Source: Thiosocius sp942490985 (GTDB lineage: Bacteria; Pseudomonadota; Gammaproteobacteria; Chromatiales; Chromatiaceae). From it: DNA of 64,000 bases. Below, piece by piece: positions 1 to 8,542 of the stretch. The DNA is taken from contig CALNYW010000001.1 of NCBI GenBank assembly GCA_942490985.1, positions 186,001 to 250,000 on the forward strand, in the 5' to 3' direction. A program made the position numbers and the translations under genes. The notes below the pieces were generated by a model. The model did not search any database. It saw nothing but the letters and a program-made list of their open reading frames with translations, and had not been told where the DNA came from. The stretch's first letter is position 1. The number at the start of each line of letters is the position of its first letter.

Positions 1-674
1 AGGTGCGCGCATTAACCGAGGTTAACCCGATGCTTGGGCATCGTGGGGTGCGGCTTGGTATCACCTTCCCCGAGATTTATCGGATGCAGATCCGGGCGAT
101 CCTGGAGGCCGAGGCGGAATGTGCGGCGAACGGACTGGAGGTCCATCCACAGATGATGGTGCCACAGGTATGTACCGCCGTTGAACTGAAATGGATCAAG
201 CGACACGTTGATGAAATCAAGGCGGACGTTGAGGCGGCGACGGGCCAGCAACTGAAGTGCCGTTTTGGCACCATGATCGAAGTCGTCCGGGCCTGTATGC
301 GGGCCGAGAGCCTCGCCGAAGAGGCCGATTTCTTCTCGTTCGGCACCAACGACCTGACCCAGGCGGTCTTTTCTTTCTCACGCGAAGACGCCGAGAACAA
401 GTTCCTGCCGATGTACAACCAAAACGACATCCTGCACGACAACCCGTTCGAGGTTCTCGATACGAAAGGGGTCGGCAAGCTCATGGAGATTGCCGTGAAA
501 TGGGGTCGCGATGTGAAACCTGACTTATCGGTTGGGATTTGCGGCGAACACGGCGGACACCCGTCTTCTATCGCGTTTTGCCATGCTGCCGGGCTCAACT
601 ACGTGTCCTGCTCGCCGCCCAGGGTGCCGGTTGCACGCCTGGCCGCGGCGCACGCGGCGTTGCTGGCCAAGTAG
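1..674 (+). CDS. ppdK: pyruvate, phosphate dikinase (C-terminal part, cut by window edge)
   Basis: The product interconverts pyruvate + ATP + phosphate and phosphoenolpyruvate + AMP + diphosphate in the cytoplasm. Only the last ~224 residues are present, which is the PEP-binding TIM-barrel domain. Seen directly: the family motif EVNPMLGHRGVRLG near the start, FGTMIEVVRA, FFSFGTNDLTQ and, near the end, GICGEHGGHPSSI with the catalytic cysteine region. These distinguish PPDK from PEP synthase and enzyme I of the PTS. The reading frame is open to base 1, so an apparent GTG at base 3 is not a start. The protein ends normally at 674. A GC-rich stem-loop follows at 686-712, and the next gene (ygfZ) converges on it. 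Confidence 0.93.
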   Translation, partial: VRALTEVNPMLGHRGVRLGITFPEIYRMQIRAILEAEAECAANGLEVHPQMMVPQVCTAVELKWIKRHVDEIKADVEAATGQQLKCRFGTMIEVVRACMRAESLAEEADFFSFGTNDLTQAVFSFSREDAENKFLPMYNQNDILHDNPFEVLDTKGVGKLMEIAVKWGRDVKPDLSVGICGEHGGHPSSIAFCHAAGLNYVSCSPPRVPVARLAAAHAALLAK

Positions 675-685
675 CAAGACATCCG

Positions 686-712
686 CCCCGACGCCGTCAG
701 CCGGCGTCGGGG
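686..712. terminator. stem-loop between convergent ppdK and ygfZ
   Basis: An 11-bp perfect GC-rich stem (686-696 with 702-712) has a 5-nt loop and starts 12 bases after the ppdK stop. No T-tract follows on either strand, so it is either a weak or factor-assisted terminator or simply a protective 3' hairpin. Confidence 0.45.
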
Positions 713-893
713 TCATGCATCCGGCAAGCTACGCATTTCGTCGATTTGCTCGACCGGGCCGGCGACAGCGACGATCTCGACCTCAGTTGCCATGCCGATC
801 TTGGCAAACGCCGGGACTTCGCCGAGATCGATCGTGGGATTGAGCCTTTGTTGGGCGATGAGGTTTTGTAGCCGGAAACGCCGGCCAGAAATT
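713..893 (-). pseudogene. short coding-like remnant downstream of ygfZ
   Basis: On the minus strand, directly after the ygfZ stop, one frame reads smoothly for about 55 residues (FRLQNLIAQQRLNPTIDLGE, then VPAFAKIGMATEVEIVAVAG) to a stop at 713. The composition looks like real protein and unlike the other frames. No ATG, GTG or TTG start lies in the right place; the first in-frame ATG is deep inside. I do not recognise the family with confidence. It could be the tail of a lost gene or a small gene with an unusual start. Confidence 0.22.
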
Positions 894-902
894 GAGGGAA
901 GC

Positions 903-1892
903 TCACTCCCCGGTGGCTTCGAAGGCATAAGGCAATGGCAGCAGCTCAAGGGTCGGTCCGTCAGCGGCGCCGAGATGGAGGTCACCGCTCTCGGCACTGC
1001 TGATCTGCAGCACGACCAGCGCCTCGAACCCGCCGTCGGGAGAGGCTGCCGCGTCCACCACGCGCCCCGCGCCTTGCCCTGAATCACTGTGCGGCGAGAA
1101 GATCTCGGTGCCCGGTGCTGGTGCGCTGGCGACATCCAGCCGGGCTCGGTACATCCGCCGTTTGAGCCTGCCGAGATATTGCATTCGGGCAACGACTTCT
1201 TGACCGGTGTAACAGCCTTTTTTGAAGTTCACCCCGCCAATCAGCTGCAGGTTGGCCATCTGTGGCACGAATGCCTCGGTGGTCTCGTCAAAGACGGTCG
1301 GTAGGCCGGCACGAATGTCCATTAACGTCCAAAACGCGGGGCCCGTAACAGTGGCTTGCTCGGCTACGTCTTTCCACAAAGCGGCGATCGCATCCGCGGG
1401 TCCGAGTAACTCAAAGCGGGGGCGATCACCGGGCAGGCGCATCATCGTAATTTCCGCCTCGGTGTGCGTGGCCCAGGGCAGCTCGGGCGCATTTTTGAGC
1501 ATCTTGGCACTGCATTCTCCGGCAAGGCCGAAGCGCAGCAGCGCGTCGCTCTCGTCGGATAAAGCCACCGCTGAACGCAACACGAACATGCCGATACGCT
1601 TCAAGGTGGGCGCGAGTCTCTCGCCCGGCAGTTGCATGTAGAGATCGCCGTCACGCTGGAACAACCAAAAGCTGCCGAGCATACGGCCCTTGGGGCTGCA
1701 GTAGCTGTTGAGCTGCGCGTGTGTTGGTGTGACCTCGTTAACATCGTTGGTGACCTGGCCCTGCAGGAACTTGCGCGTGTCGGCACCCGACAACTTGATC
1801 AGTCCGAAGTGCGAAAGATCGGTGATGGCGCAGTCCGGGAAAGCGATGTCGGCGCCTGGTTGGTGCCCCGTCAGTTCCAGCAATTTAGTCAT
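903..1892 (-). CDS. ygfZ: YgfZ/CAF17-type folate-binding Fe-S assembly protein
   Basis: Tetrahydrofolate-dependent accessory protein (GcvT fold) needed for the maturation or repair of certain [4Fe-4S] enzymes such as MiaB in E. coli. About 329 residues, the normal length. The diagnostic motif KGCYTGQEVVAR with the conserved cysteine is clear in the C-terminal half, and the N-terminal part has the folate-binding GcvT-like domain (LTGHQPGADIAF, then KFLQGQVTNDV). The ATG at 1892 was chosen over an upstream start because the extra 43 residues are arginine-rich and not conserved-looking, and a GAGAAGA stretch precedes this ATG. It is divergent from the RNase II-family gene. Confidence 0.9.
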   Translation of the reverse strand: MTKLLELTGHQPGADIAFPDCAITDLSHFGLIKLSGADTRKFLQGQVTNDVNEVTPTHAQLNSYCSPKGRMLGSFWLFQRDGDLYMQLPGERLAPTLKRIGMFVLRSAVALSDESDALLRFGLAGECSAKMLKNAPELPWATHTEAEITMMRLPGDRPRFELLGPADAIAALWKDVAEQATVTGPAFWTLMDIRAGLPTVFDETTEAFVPQMANLQLIGGVNFKKGCYTGQEVVARMQYLGRLKRRMYRARLDVASAPAPGTEIFSPHSDSGQGAGRVVDAAASPDGGFEALVVLQISSAESGDLHLGAADGPTLELLPLPYAFEATGE

Positions 1893-1996
1893 TCTTCTCG
1901 GTTTCCAAGTAGGGCCGAATGCGAAACGCGAAGGCCAAAGCCGGTATGATAACCAATCCTTCGCCCGCATTGATCTGCTACGTCTGGGGATACTCC

Positions 1997-3820
1997 TTGC
2001 CAAACTCCGCCATTGCCCCACGCTCCGGCAGCCTGGTGCTGTACAAGATTCATCCTGCCATCGTCACCGAGGTGGGCGAGAAGATCACCATCCAGATGGA
2101 AGGGGGCAAAGCCAAGCGCGTGCGCGGCAAGGACGTGAAATTGCTGCACCCCGGTCCACTCAGCTCGCTGGGCGCGCTGGCGACAGCACCCCCCGCGCTC
2201 GAGGAAGCGTGGGAATTGCTCGAGGGAGAGATGGTCTCGCTGGCGGACCTGGCCGAGTTATTGTTCGGCGAATTCACGCCGGCGAGTGCCTGGGGCGCCT
2301 GGCAGGCGCTGCAAGATGGGCTGTATTTCGAAGGCGGCCTCGACAACATCCGCAGACGGACTGCCAAAGCCGTCCAGCAGACACGGGCAGAACGCGCTGC
2401 AAAGGCCCAGGCCGAGGCGGATTGGGAGGCTTTTCTGCGGCGCGTCGAAAAAGCTGAGCTCAACGACGATGACCGTAAACAGTTGGCCGAGGTCGAGAGA
2501 GTGGCACTCGGCGCAGCCGATCGCAGCCGCATTCTCGGTGCGTTTTCGCAACCGGAAACGACTGAATCAGCGCATCGGTTTCTTGTTCGGTGCGGCTATT
2601 GGCAGGCCAATCACAATCCCTGGCCGAGACGCCTCGGCATCGATTTGGATACCCTGGCGATCGGCCTGCCGGCGCTCGCCGATGAGCCGCGTCGCGACTT
2701 GACCGGGTTGGCAGCCTGGGCAATCGATGATGCCGGCAACCAGGATCCAGACGACGCGATCAGTGTCGACGGTGATCGCCTGTGGGTGCACGTCGCCGAT
2801 GTCGCCGCACTGGTCCGACCCGGCAGTCACATGGACCTGGCTGCCCGCCAACGCGGCGCCAACCTTTATCTGCCAGAACAGGTCCATACCATGCTGCCGG
2901 AGGCGGTCACCCATCAGCTGGGCCTTGGGCTCGACGCGCAATCGCCAGCGTTATCCTTTGGTTTCCGATTCGATGGTGAACAGGTCGTCGATATTGACGT
3001 TGTGCCTTCCTGGGTGAAGGTGCAGCGCGCCAGCTATGACCAAATCGATCAGCGAATGGCCGAGCAGCCGTTTGCCGCGATGCGCCGTATCACTGACGCC
3101 TATCGCGAACGGCGCAAGGCGAGGGGCGCTGCTCGGATTGATTTGCCTGAGGTTTCGGTGCGTGTCGTTGATGGACGTGTGCTTATTCGTCCATTACCCA
3201 AGTTGGCGAGTCGCGACATGGTCACGGATGCGATGCTGATGGCCGGTGAGGCTGCCGCGCGTTATGCGTTGGCGGCGGCGATTCCAATCCCCTTTGCGAT
3301 GCAACCAGCACCGGATGAGGTGGCGGAGCCTATCGGCATGCCGGCGATGTATGCCTACCGGCGTTTTTTTAAGCCGAGTCGTGCTTCTTTGGAACCTGCA
3401 CCGCATTTCGGCTTGGGTCTGGAAGCGTATGCGCGGGCCACCAGTCCGTTGCGTCGCTATGCAGATCTGGTCGTGCATCAGCAGCTACGTGCGGCGGTTA
3501 CGGCGGGAACGCCCGCCACGGCCGAGGAAATACTTGAGCGGACCACCGGGCTCGACGCGGCGGGTGCGCTGATCCGGAAGGCAGAGCGGCAGTCCAACCA
3601 GCACTGGAAACTTGTCTATTTACAGCAAAACGCCGAATGGCAGGGCGATGCTGTTGTGGTCTCGCTCGAAGAGCGCAAGGTGGTCGTGATCATCCCGGAA
3701 CTGGCAATCGAGACGCGTATCCGCTTGTCGCCAGATTATGAACTTGGCCAAACGCTGCGGCTGAGCGTGCGCGAAGTCGATCTTCCCGGGTTGTCGGTAT
3801 ATTTTCAGGTGCTGAGCTGA
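1997..3820 (+). CDS. RNase II/R family (RNB domain) ribonuclease
   Basis: A 3'-5' exoribonuclease-family protein, probably acting on RNA in the cytoplasm. After an N-terminal region (SLVLYKIHPAIVTEVGEKI, resembling an OB/SH3-like RNA-binding segment) the RNB core appears with its metal-binding signature AIDDAGNQDPDDAIS, about 250 residues in, and later ARATSPLRRYADLVVHQQL typical of the family. A short S1-like tail closes the protein (VVVSLEERKVVVIIPELAIE). I chose TTG at 1997 because GGGGA lies 6 bases upstream; in-frame ATG at 1946 or an earlier ATG at 1919 would add residues with no family character. It is not classic rnr (too short) and the sequence is diverged from E. coli rnb, so no symbol is given. 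Confidence 0.85.
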   Translation: MPNSAIAPRSGSLVLYKIHPAIVTEVGEKITIQMEGGKAKRVRGKDVKLLHPGPLSSLGALATAPPALEEAWELLEGEMVSLADLAELLFGEFTPASAWGAWQALQDGLYFEGGLDNIRRRTAKAVQQTRAERAAKAQAEADWEAFLRRVEKAELNDDDRKQLAEVERVALGAADRSRILGAFSQPETTESAHRFLVRCGYWQANHNPWPRRLGIDLDTLAIGLPALADEPRRDLTGLAAWAIDDAGNQDPDDAISVDGDRLWVHVADVAALVRPGSHMDLAARQRGANLYLPEQVHTMLPEAVTHQLGLGLDAQSPALSFGFRFDGEQVVDIDVVPSWVKVQRASYDQIDQRMAEQPFAAMRRITDAYRERRKARGAARIDLPEVSVRVVDGRVLIRPLPKLASRDMVTDAMLMAGEAAARYALAAAIPIPFAMQPAPDEVAEPIGMPAMYAYRRFFKPSRASLEPAPHFGLGLEAYARATSPLRRYADLVVHQQLRAAVTAGTPATAEEILERTTGLDAAGALIRKAERQSNQHWKLVYLQQNAEWQGDAVVVSLEERKVVVIIPELAIETRIRLSPDYELGQTLRLSVREVDLPGLSVYFQVLS

Positions 3821-3908
3821 GTCCGTTGGCCCATTTCGTCTCTGAACGCGCCTGCTTGAGCCCTTATACTATCCGGCTGGAATATCGAATGCCGATCTGG
3901 AGTTGCCA

Positions 3909-4094
3909 ATGACCAAGCGCGCAGGACAACCGTCAGGGGCCAAAGCGCCCTCAGAGGAATTCTCCGCATACTGCGAGGCCGAATTCGAACGTCGCCTCAA
4001 TTCGGGAGAGACATTCGATGAGCGGCATTATCGCCAGGCAAAAGACATGGTGCTCGACCGTCTCATCCGGCTCGAAGCGGAGGGGCGATCGTGA
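3909..4094 (+). CDS. small charged protein coupled to the SMC-like ATPase
   Basis: A 61-residue protein, predicted helical and highly charged, with one cysteine and no signal or membrane segment. I do not recognise a family. Its stop codon overlaps the GTG start of the following ATPase (GTGA), so the two are almost certainly translationally coupled and made together. A TTG lies 6 bases upstream in frame, but the ATG at 3909 is the better start. The position where a nuclease subunit (SbcD-like) might be expected is filled by this small protein, so it may be a partner or regulator of the ATPase; that is inference from position only. Confidence 0.7.
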   Translation: MTKRAGQPSGAKAPSEEFSAYCEAEFERRLNSGETFDERHYRQAKDMVLDRLIRLEAEGRS

Positions 4095-5962
4095 TCATTC
4101 ACAGTATCCGTGCGACCAATGTACTCAAATACGCCGAACTCTCGATCGATCTGGCGGATAAGGGTCTGATCGGTATCAGTGGCGCCAACGAGTCAGGCAA
4201 GAGCAGTATCGGTGAAACCGTGTGTTTTGCGCTTTTCGGCCGGACGTTTTCCGTACCCGAAGATGAGATCGACAAGGTCGTTCGCTGGGGCGAAAACCAT
4301 TGCGCCGTGACACTCGAGTTTTCGGTCGAAGACCAACGCTATGTGTTGTCGCGGTTTCTCGATCGCGACGGTAAGCACAGCGCGAAGCTGAGCACCGCGG
4401 ACGATGTCGATAATCCGATTGCGCGCGGGGTTCGGCCCGTCGCCGATCGCTTGCTGGTCATTCTTGGTTTTGCGTACGAAGAGTTTGTCGAGTCGTTCTA
4501 TCTGGCACAGCGCGAGATTACGACACCGCATCCGCACAGCCACGCCGTGAAGTTGATGGCCGGGGTCGCCCCGTTGGAGCAAGTCAGCCGTGTGTTGAGC
4601 GATGAGATCGCCGAGCGTAAAGAGATGCTGGACGAGATCGAAGCCGAGTGGGAAGCGGTCGACAACGACGTCAAGGCGCTCGATATCCAGGACGGACACA
4701 TGCCGCGTCTCGAAGATGCCCGGCAGCTGTTGGCGACCCAGTTGGAGCAGGTCAATGCCTCGGTTGCGGCGATCGGCTCGGGTCTTGATGTCTTCACGTC
4801 CAACATAACCAAAATCTATGCCTTACAGGGCGCGAAAGGCCGCGCGGCGTTGCTGCGATTCATCACTTTTATCATTGCGGTGGCAAGTGGAGGCCTATGG
4901 GCGCTGCTGACGCAGGGCGCGGAGCTGCCGCAGGCCGATATGGCCCAACAGTTGTTGGCGCAGTATCTGCCGGAGTGGCACGACAGCAAGATTCCGGTGT
5001 TTGGTTACCTGGGGGCCGGATTGGGTGTGCTGTTCCTGCTTATCTGGATTCACATGGCCGGTCTGCGGCGCCAGTTGCGGCGGCTGCAGGAAGAGTCACA
5101 GCAACTCGACGAGGCGCTCGAGGCTGCGCGAGAGATCGAGGTTGAAATAGCTGCCGAGGCGGAGGACGAGACCACTGAGTCGAGCACGGACGATGAACTG
5201 GAATCGATCGCGTTACCGGGCCGGCCGGAACACGGTGAGTATGAAATGTTGCGAAAGCTGCTCGCCCAGGGCGAAGCAACCACCCGGTTGGCGAGCGAAT
5301 ATTGCGAGCGTGAGGTCGACTGGTTGAACCGGGTATCCGGTCAACTGAGCGATCAGCTCGAGGATCTCGACGAAGAAATCGATGAGGAACAAACCCGTTT
5401 GCAAGAAGCGTTGAACTTCTCTGATGTACTCAACGGTCTGTCAGACAAGCGCGAGGAAATCGAGGAACGGATCGCTGCACGTAACCGCGGCCTTGAATTG
5501 CTCGATGGTGCAATTGGCCACCTCTCCAGCCATTTCAATCGCGATATCAAGGAACTGGTCGGGCGCATGTTGCCGTTGTTTACGGACGGGCGCTATGAGC
5601 ACTTGCAGATCGATGAAGGACTCAAGGTTCGCGTGTTCTCGAATGACAAGAGAGACTTCATGGATCTGGAGGAAGTCTCTAGCGGTACCCAGCGACAGAT
5701 CATGCTGGCCCTCCGCCTGGCGCTGTCGAAAAAGCTGTTGAGCCGAACAGTAAAGGGCAAACAGTTTGCGTTTCTCGATGAGCCTTTCGCGTTCTTCGAT
5801 CAGGGACGTACCCGCACTGCGTTGCATGCATTGGCCGATCTTGGCGACGACATCAGCCAGGTCTGGATCGTGGCGCAGGATTTCCCGGAGAACTGCGCGG
5901 TGAGTTTCGACACGATCATCAATTGTGAGCGAGATCAAAACACCCTGCGCGTAGCAACTTGA
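4091..5962 (+). CDS. SMC/Rad50/SbcC-like AAA ATPase with a two-helix membrane hairpin
   Basis: A 623-residue ABC-type ATPase of the Rad50/SbcC/RecF group. Seen: Walker A GANESGKSS (31-39), Q-loop region FYLAQREI (~136-143), coiled-coil segments (~165-240 and ~325-480), ABC signature VSSGTQRQI (529-537), Walker B FAFLDEPF (559-566) and a late H-loop-like region (VWIVAQDFP). Unlike SbcC, the middle carries two hydrophobic stretches (about 254-274 and 302-324) separated by ~28 residues, predicting a membrane hairpin that leaves both ATPase halves in the cytoplasm. There is no zinc-hook CxxC. It starts with GTG overlapping the previous stop. Role: probably DNA-linked, but neither substrate nor partner is shown. 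No metallophosphoesterase gene is adjacent. Confidence 0.85.
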   Translation: MIIHSIRATNVLKYAELSIDLADKGLIGISGANESGKSSIGETVCFALFGRTFSVPEDEIDKVVRWGENHCAVTLEFSVEDQRYVLSRFLDRDGKHSAKLSTADDVDNPIARGVRPVADRLLVILGFAYEEFVESFYLAQREITTPHPHSHAVKLMAGVAPLEQVSRVLSDEIAERKEMLDEIEAEWEAVDNDVKALDIQDGHMPRLEDARQLLATQLEQVNASVAAIGSGLDVFTSNITKIYALQGAKGRAALLRFITFIIAVASGGLWALLTQGAELPQADMAQQLLAQYLPEWHDSKIPVFGYLGAGLGVLFLLIWIHMAGLRRQLRRLQEESQQLDEALEAAREIEVEIAAEAEDETTESSTDDELESIALPGRPEHGEYEMLRKLLAQGEATTRLASEYCEREVDWLNRVSGQLSDQLEDLDEEIDEEQTRLQEALNFSDVLNGLSDKREEIEERIAARNRGLELLDGAIGHLSSHFNRDIKELVGRMLPLFTDGRYEHLQIDEGLKVRVFSNDKRDFMDLEEVSSGTQRQIMLALRLALSKKLLSRTVKGKQFAFLDEPFAFFDQGRTRTALHALADLGDDISQVWIVAQDFPENCAVSFDTIINCERDQNTLRVAT

Positions 5963-6005
5963 GATAAGATATCGCGCCCGGCGTGAGTCGGAAGCCAAAC
6001 CAATT

Positions 6006-6096
6006 GGAGAGGTGGCTGAGTGGTTGAAAGCGCACGATTCGAAATCGTGTGACGGCTAATACCCGTTCGAGGGTTCGAATCCCTCCCTCTCCGCCA
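6006..6096 (+). tRNA. tRNA-Ser(CGA), island integration site
   Basis: A 91-nt class II tRNA with encoded CCA. The acceptor GGAGAGG pairs with CCTCTCC; the anticodon stem CACGA/TCGTG holds the loop TTCGAAA with CGA at 6040-6042; a long variable arm and GGTTCGAATCC T-arm follow. The last 25 nt of the gene plus two following bases (6072-6098) are repeated exactly at 11306-11332, marking the integration of the island. The tRNA itself remains intact. Confidence 0.97.
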
Positions 6097-6098
6097 AT
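6072..6098 (+). repeat. attL-like direct repeat (tRNA-Ser 3' end)
   Basis: This 27-bp copy runs from GGTTCGAATCCC through the CCA end plus AT, and is identical to 11306-11332. Sequences diverge immediately outside on both sides. Confidence 0.9.
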
Positions 6099-6638
6099 TT
6101 CTAGAATAAAAACATATAGTTAAGCCAGATTTTTTAGCAATCTCGAAATCCCTCGGTCCGGTCTGTTTAAGCACGACTTTTCAAACAGTTGCCAGCACGA
6201 TCGAAGCAAGTTGACGTTGTCAGCGCCCGCTAAGATAGCCACGTTTTTAGACACGATTGTCGCTAGGTCCGGCACGGCAGGTTTTTGCGTGCACCCGGAG
6301 TCGCTCGTCTCGGATTCTCGGCGATGGTGATAGCTAATCTCGAACGTGATGTGCCTGGTATCAGACCCGGATTGGTCACTGATCTGGAGGGGGTAGGGTG
6401 TCTGATGGGCGTACAAGGACTGTCAGCGCGTCGATCTTCTTTACGGTTCGAGACGGCTGGTCTCAACGTACACCGGTCATTGCCAAGCACCATGACCAGG
6501 GTTTCAGGACGCATTGCGCTGACGTCGCGAGTTTCGGCAGGAGACGACACACTCCGGGCATTCGAATCAGCTGTAAGTGAACGTCAGCTTACCGCTAGCA
6601 AAGGCGACACTCAGGGGGGATTCCTTGGTCGTCGGCAA
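6099..6638. other. 540 bp of island DNA with no recognisable gene
   Basis: No frame has convincing protein character and no RNA gene was recognised. A frame from 6285 stays open on the plus strand but runs straight through repeat A into non-coding-looking sequence, so I treat it as chance. Confidence 0.5.
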
Positions 6639-6871
6639 CTCGGCCGAAGCTGCCGGTGGCGATTCGACTCGACATCGACTGCAATGGGTTGGCCACCGGT
6701 CGTTGGCTATGCAATCTGTACGAATGGCCACTGCACATTTTCGGGGTTTGTAGCAACCAACCTATCGGCGATGGTTAATTGCCTCAACGTGCATCAACGC
6801 AGCTAGATTTCAGTCCGTCCGCCAAAAGCGGAACGCCCTCATTCGCGCACCGGCGGCCACTGCCGGGACGT
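6639..6871 (+). repeat. inverted repeat A, copy 1
   Basis: A 233-bp segment matching the reverse complement of 10089-10321. The first 112 bp (6639-6750) are identical to the reverse complement of 10210-10321; the remainder is recognisably homologous but diverged with small indels. In copy 2 the minus strand is open (an aromatic-rich peptide around LYEWPLHIFGVWYATNS), in copy 1 that frame is broken by a stop. The origin is not recognised. Confidence 0.85.
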
Positions 6872-7310
6872 GTGGACCAAGGCCAGTATCCATGCCGTAT
6901 CGCCGTCGATCTCGTAGACCAGGCGGTAGTGCTCGTGGGGGACCAGCTCCAGTGTCTCGGGGACCATCCCCTGCCGACCAATCCGAGGGTGGTCCATCAG
7001 CGTGGACACCGCCTGGCTGAACAGCTCGTCCATCCGGGCAGCCGCCTGTGGGTTCTCTCTCGAAACGCGGATCGAAATAGTCCCAGACATCCGAGGATGA
7101 TCCTGTGCAGCGCTCTCGGGACGTCGTCAGATGACCCTCACGATTGGGCGATCCACACAGGACGCGCGGCGACGAGGTAGCGACTCGGCCTCGACGGGGT
7201 CGTTCAGGAGGACCGCTGGTCGGCGCGAATCAACGCTCGACCGGCTTCGACCTTGCCACGGAGGTGAGCGTCTCTCAGGCCTGGCCTGGCGCTGGACATC
7301 CGTCTCGACG
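6839..7310 (-). pseudogene. decayed second copy of the RHH antitoxin/ParE-type toxin module
   Basis: The minus strand is homologous to the plus-strand module at 8734-9437. The antitoxin C-terminal half survives with frameshifts (about 7127-7310; a VEAES fragment corresponds to VEAEF). The toxin start region is broken: ATC TGG of the intact copy reads ATC TGA here, and the following ~60 bp are diverged. From 7057 to 6869 the toxin core is identical to the other copy, and this copy keeps what looks like the authentic toxin end (LALVHTSRQWPPVRE, stop at 6839). It is thus a headless toxin with a good tail. A short product from a later start cannot be excluded. Confidence 0.8.
6869..7057 (-). repeat. 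inverted repeat B, copy 1 (189 bp, identical)
   Basis: Compared base by base with the reverse complement of 9075-9263, all 189 positions agree. It encodes the toxin core from ENPQAAARMDE to LALVHT. Homology continues outside but is strongly diverged, an abrupt change of identity typical of gene conversion or recent recombination. Confidence 0.93.
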
Positions 7311-7339
7311 CGGCCCAACTTCAACGGTCCCGCGTTGCT

Positions 7340-7719
7340 TAGCGATACCGCCCGCCGGGGGCTTTCAGTTTTTCAATCCGTTTACGATCGATTTTGTTAC
7401 GGCCGTAACTGATGCAGCGATTGCTGTCACGGCAAACAATGGCACCTCGCTTTTTGAATCCTTGCTCAACGGCGCTGTAGTAGAGAGCTTCACAACAGCA
7501 ACTCCGATCGGCCCTGGGACTTTTTACGGCTTCACAGGTTCGAATTTCGATCAGATCCGAATAAGTTCGGCCACCGGAGGCATCGGGTTAGCGCTTGACA
7601 ACCTCTCATACAACTCGGCGAGCGTTCCTGCGCCAGGCACTCTCGCGCTGTTTGCTCTTGGGGTGGCTGGGATTGGTTACGAGGCCGTCGGGTGGCCCCG
7701 ATTATATAAAGAAGAGTAA
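7340..7719 (+). pseudogene. fragment of a PEP-CTERM-type surface protein
   Basis: About 125 residues read as an extracellular beta-rich, Gly/Thr/Ser/Asn-rich protein (IDFVTAVTDAAIAVTANNG, then FYGFTGSNFDQIRISS) ending with VPAPGTLALFALGVAGIGY. That end is a variant of the PEP-CTERM sorting signal (VPxP-hydrophobic helix), normally followed by an arginine-rich tail. Here the tail reads EAVGWPRLYKEE instead, and the 5' end abuts the decayed antitoxin remnant with no signal peptide or start. I call it a truncated fragment. No exosortase gene is in the window. Confidence 0.6.
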
Positions 7720-7927
7720 GACAACGGCAAGGTTGTTACTTACCCGGTCATCGAGCTGGGTTTCTTCATTCACGAAGATGACCGCCTGAGCGTCTAAGCA
7801 AACGCATCTCGGTTTCCGGCGAACGGCAGGTCATGGCCGGTTGCACCCGTTCAGCTGAGCGCCTGAAAGCGGCCGTCCGCGGCTCGGCGACACAATCAGA
7901 CTCTCATCAACTACGAGGGAGCCTGAC

Positions 7928-8542
7928 ATGGAAACCCATCAAACTCGCGAACCCTGGAACAAAGGCAAGCTGGTTGGCCAAAAGCCACCACTCAAGCCGA
8001 AGGATATCTGGGCCATTCGATTCCACCTGCAGAACGAACATCAAATTCGCGACCTGGCCATGTTCAACCTCGCGATCGACAGCAAATTGCGCGGCTGCGA
8101 TCTGGTGAGCCTGCGGGTGCGGGACGTGATGCACGCCGATCAGATTATGTCCAGAGCCATGATCGTCCAGCGAAAGACGCAACGGCCGGTGCAGTTCGAG
8201 CTGACCGAGCCAACCAGATCCGCCGTCGCTGCGTGGATCAAGAAAGCCAATCTGAAGGCGGAGGACTTTGTGTTCGCCAGTCGTCTGGCGGAATCGCCGC
8301 ACCTCTCTACCCGACAGTATGCCCGGATCGTGCATCAATGGATCGCTGCCATCGGACTCGATTCGACGGTCTACGGGACGCATAGCATGCGGCGAAGCAA
8401 GGCAACGTTGATCTACAAGCGAACCAAGAACCTCCGGGCCGTTCAGCTCTTGCTTGGCCACACCAAGCTGGAAAGCACCGTGCGGTACCTTGGTATCGAG
8501 GTCGATGACGCACTTGAGATTTCGGAGCAGACCGAAATCTGA
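7928..8542 (+). CDS. short tyrosine recombinase/integrase (catalytic domain only)
   Basis: A 204-residue protein covering only the catalytic domain of the phage-integrase family. Seen in order: a first arginine context (DSKLRGCDLVSLRVRDV), a beta-hairpin lysine (IVQRKTQRPV), HSMRRSKATLIYKR (the HxxR box), LLGHTKLESTVRYLGI with the His/Trp-position histidine and the nucleophile tyrosine. The N-terminal arm- and core-binding domains of ordinary ~400-residue integrases are absent. It is the only intact recombinase in the island and probably its mobilisation enzyme, though it lies internally, about 1.8 kb from the tRNA. ATG at 7928 has GGGAGCC upstream. Confidence 0.85.
   Translation: METHQTREPWNKGKLVGQKPPLKPKDIWAIRFHLQNEHQIRDLAMFNLAIDSKLRGCDLVSLRVRDVMHADQIMSRAMIVQRKTQRPVQFELTEPTRSAVAAWIKKANLKAEDFVFASRLAESPHLSTRQYARIVHQWIAAIGLDSTVYGTHSMRRSKATLIYKRTKNLRAVQLLLGHTKLESTVRYLGIEVDDALEISEQTEI

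Noticed and set aside
4091..5962. Canonical SbcC of an SbcCD nuclease
   Set aside because: It is about half the length of SbcC, lacks the zinc hook, has membrane helices, and no sbcD lies next to it.
6285..6806. 173-codon open frame in the island
   Set aside because: It runs through repeat A in a frame that does not match the open frame of the other copy, and shows no protein character or ribosome site.
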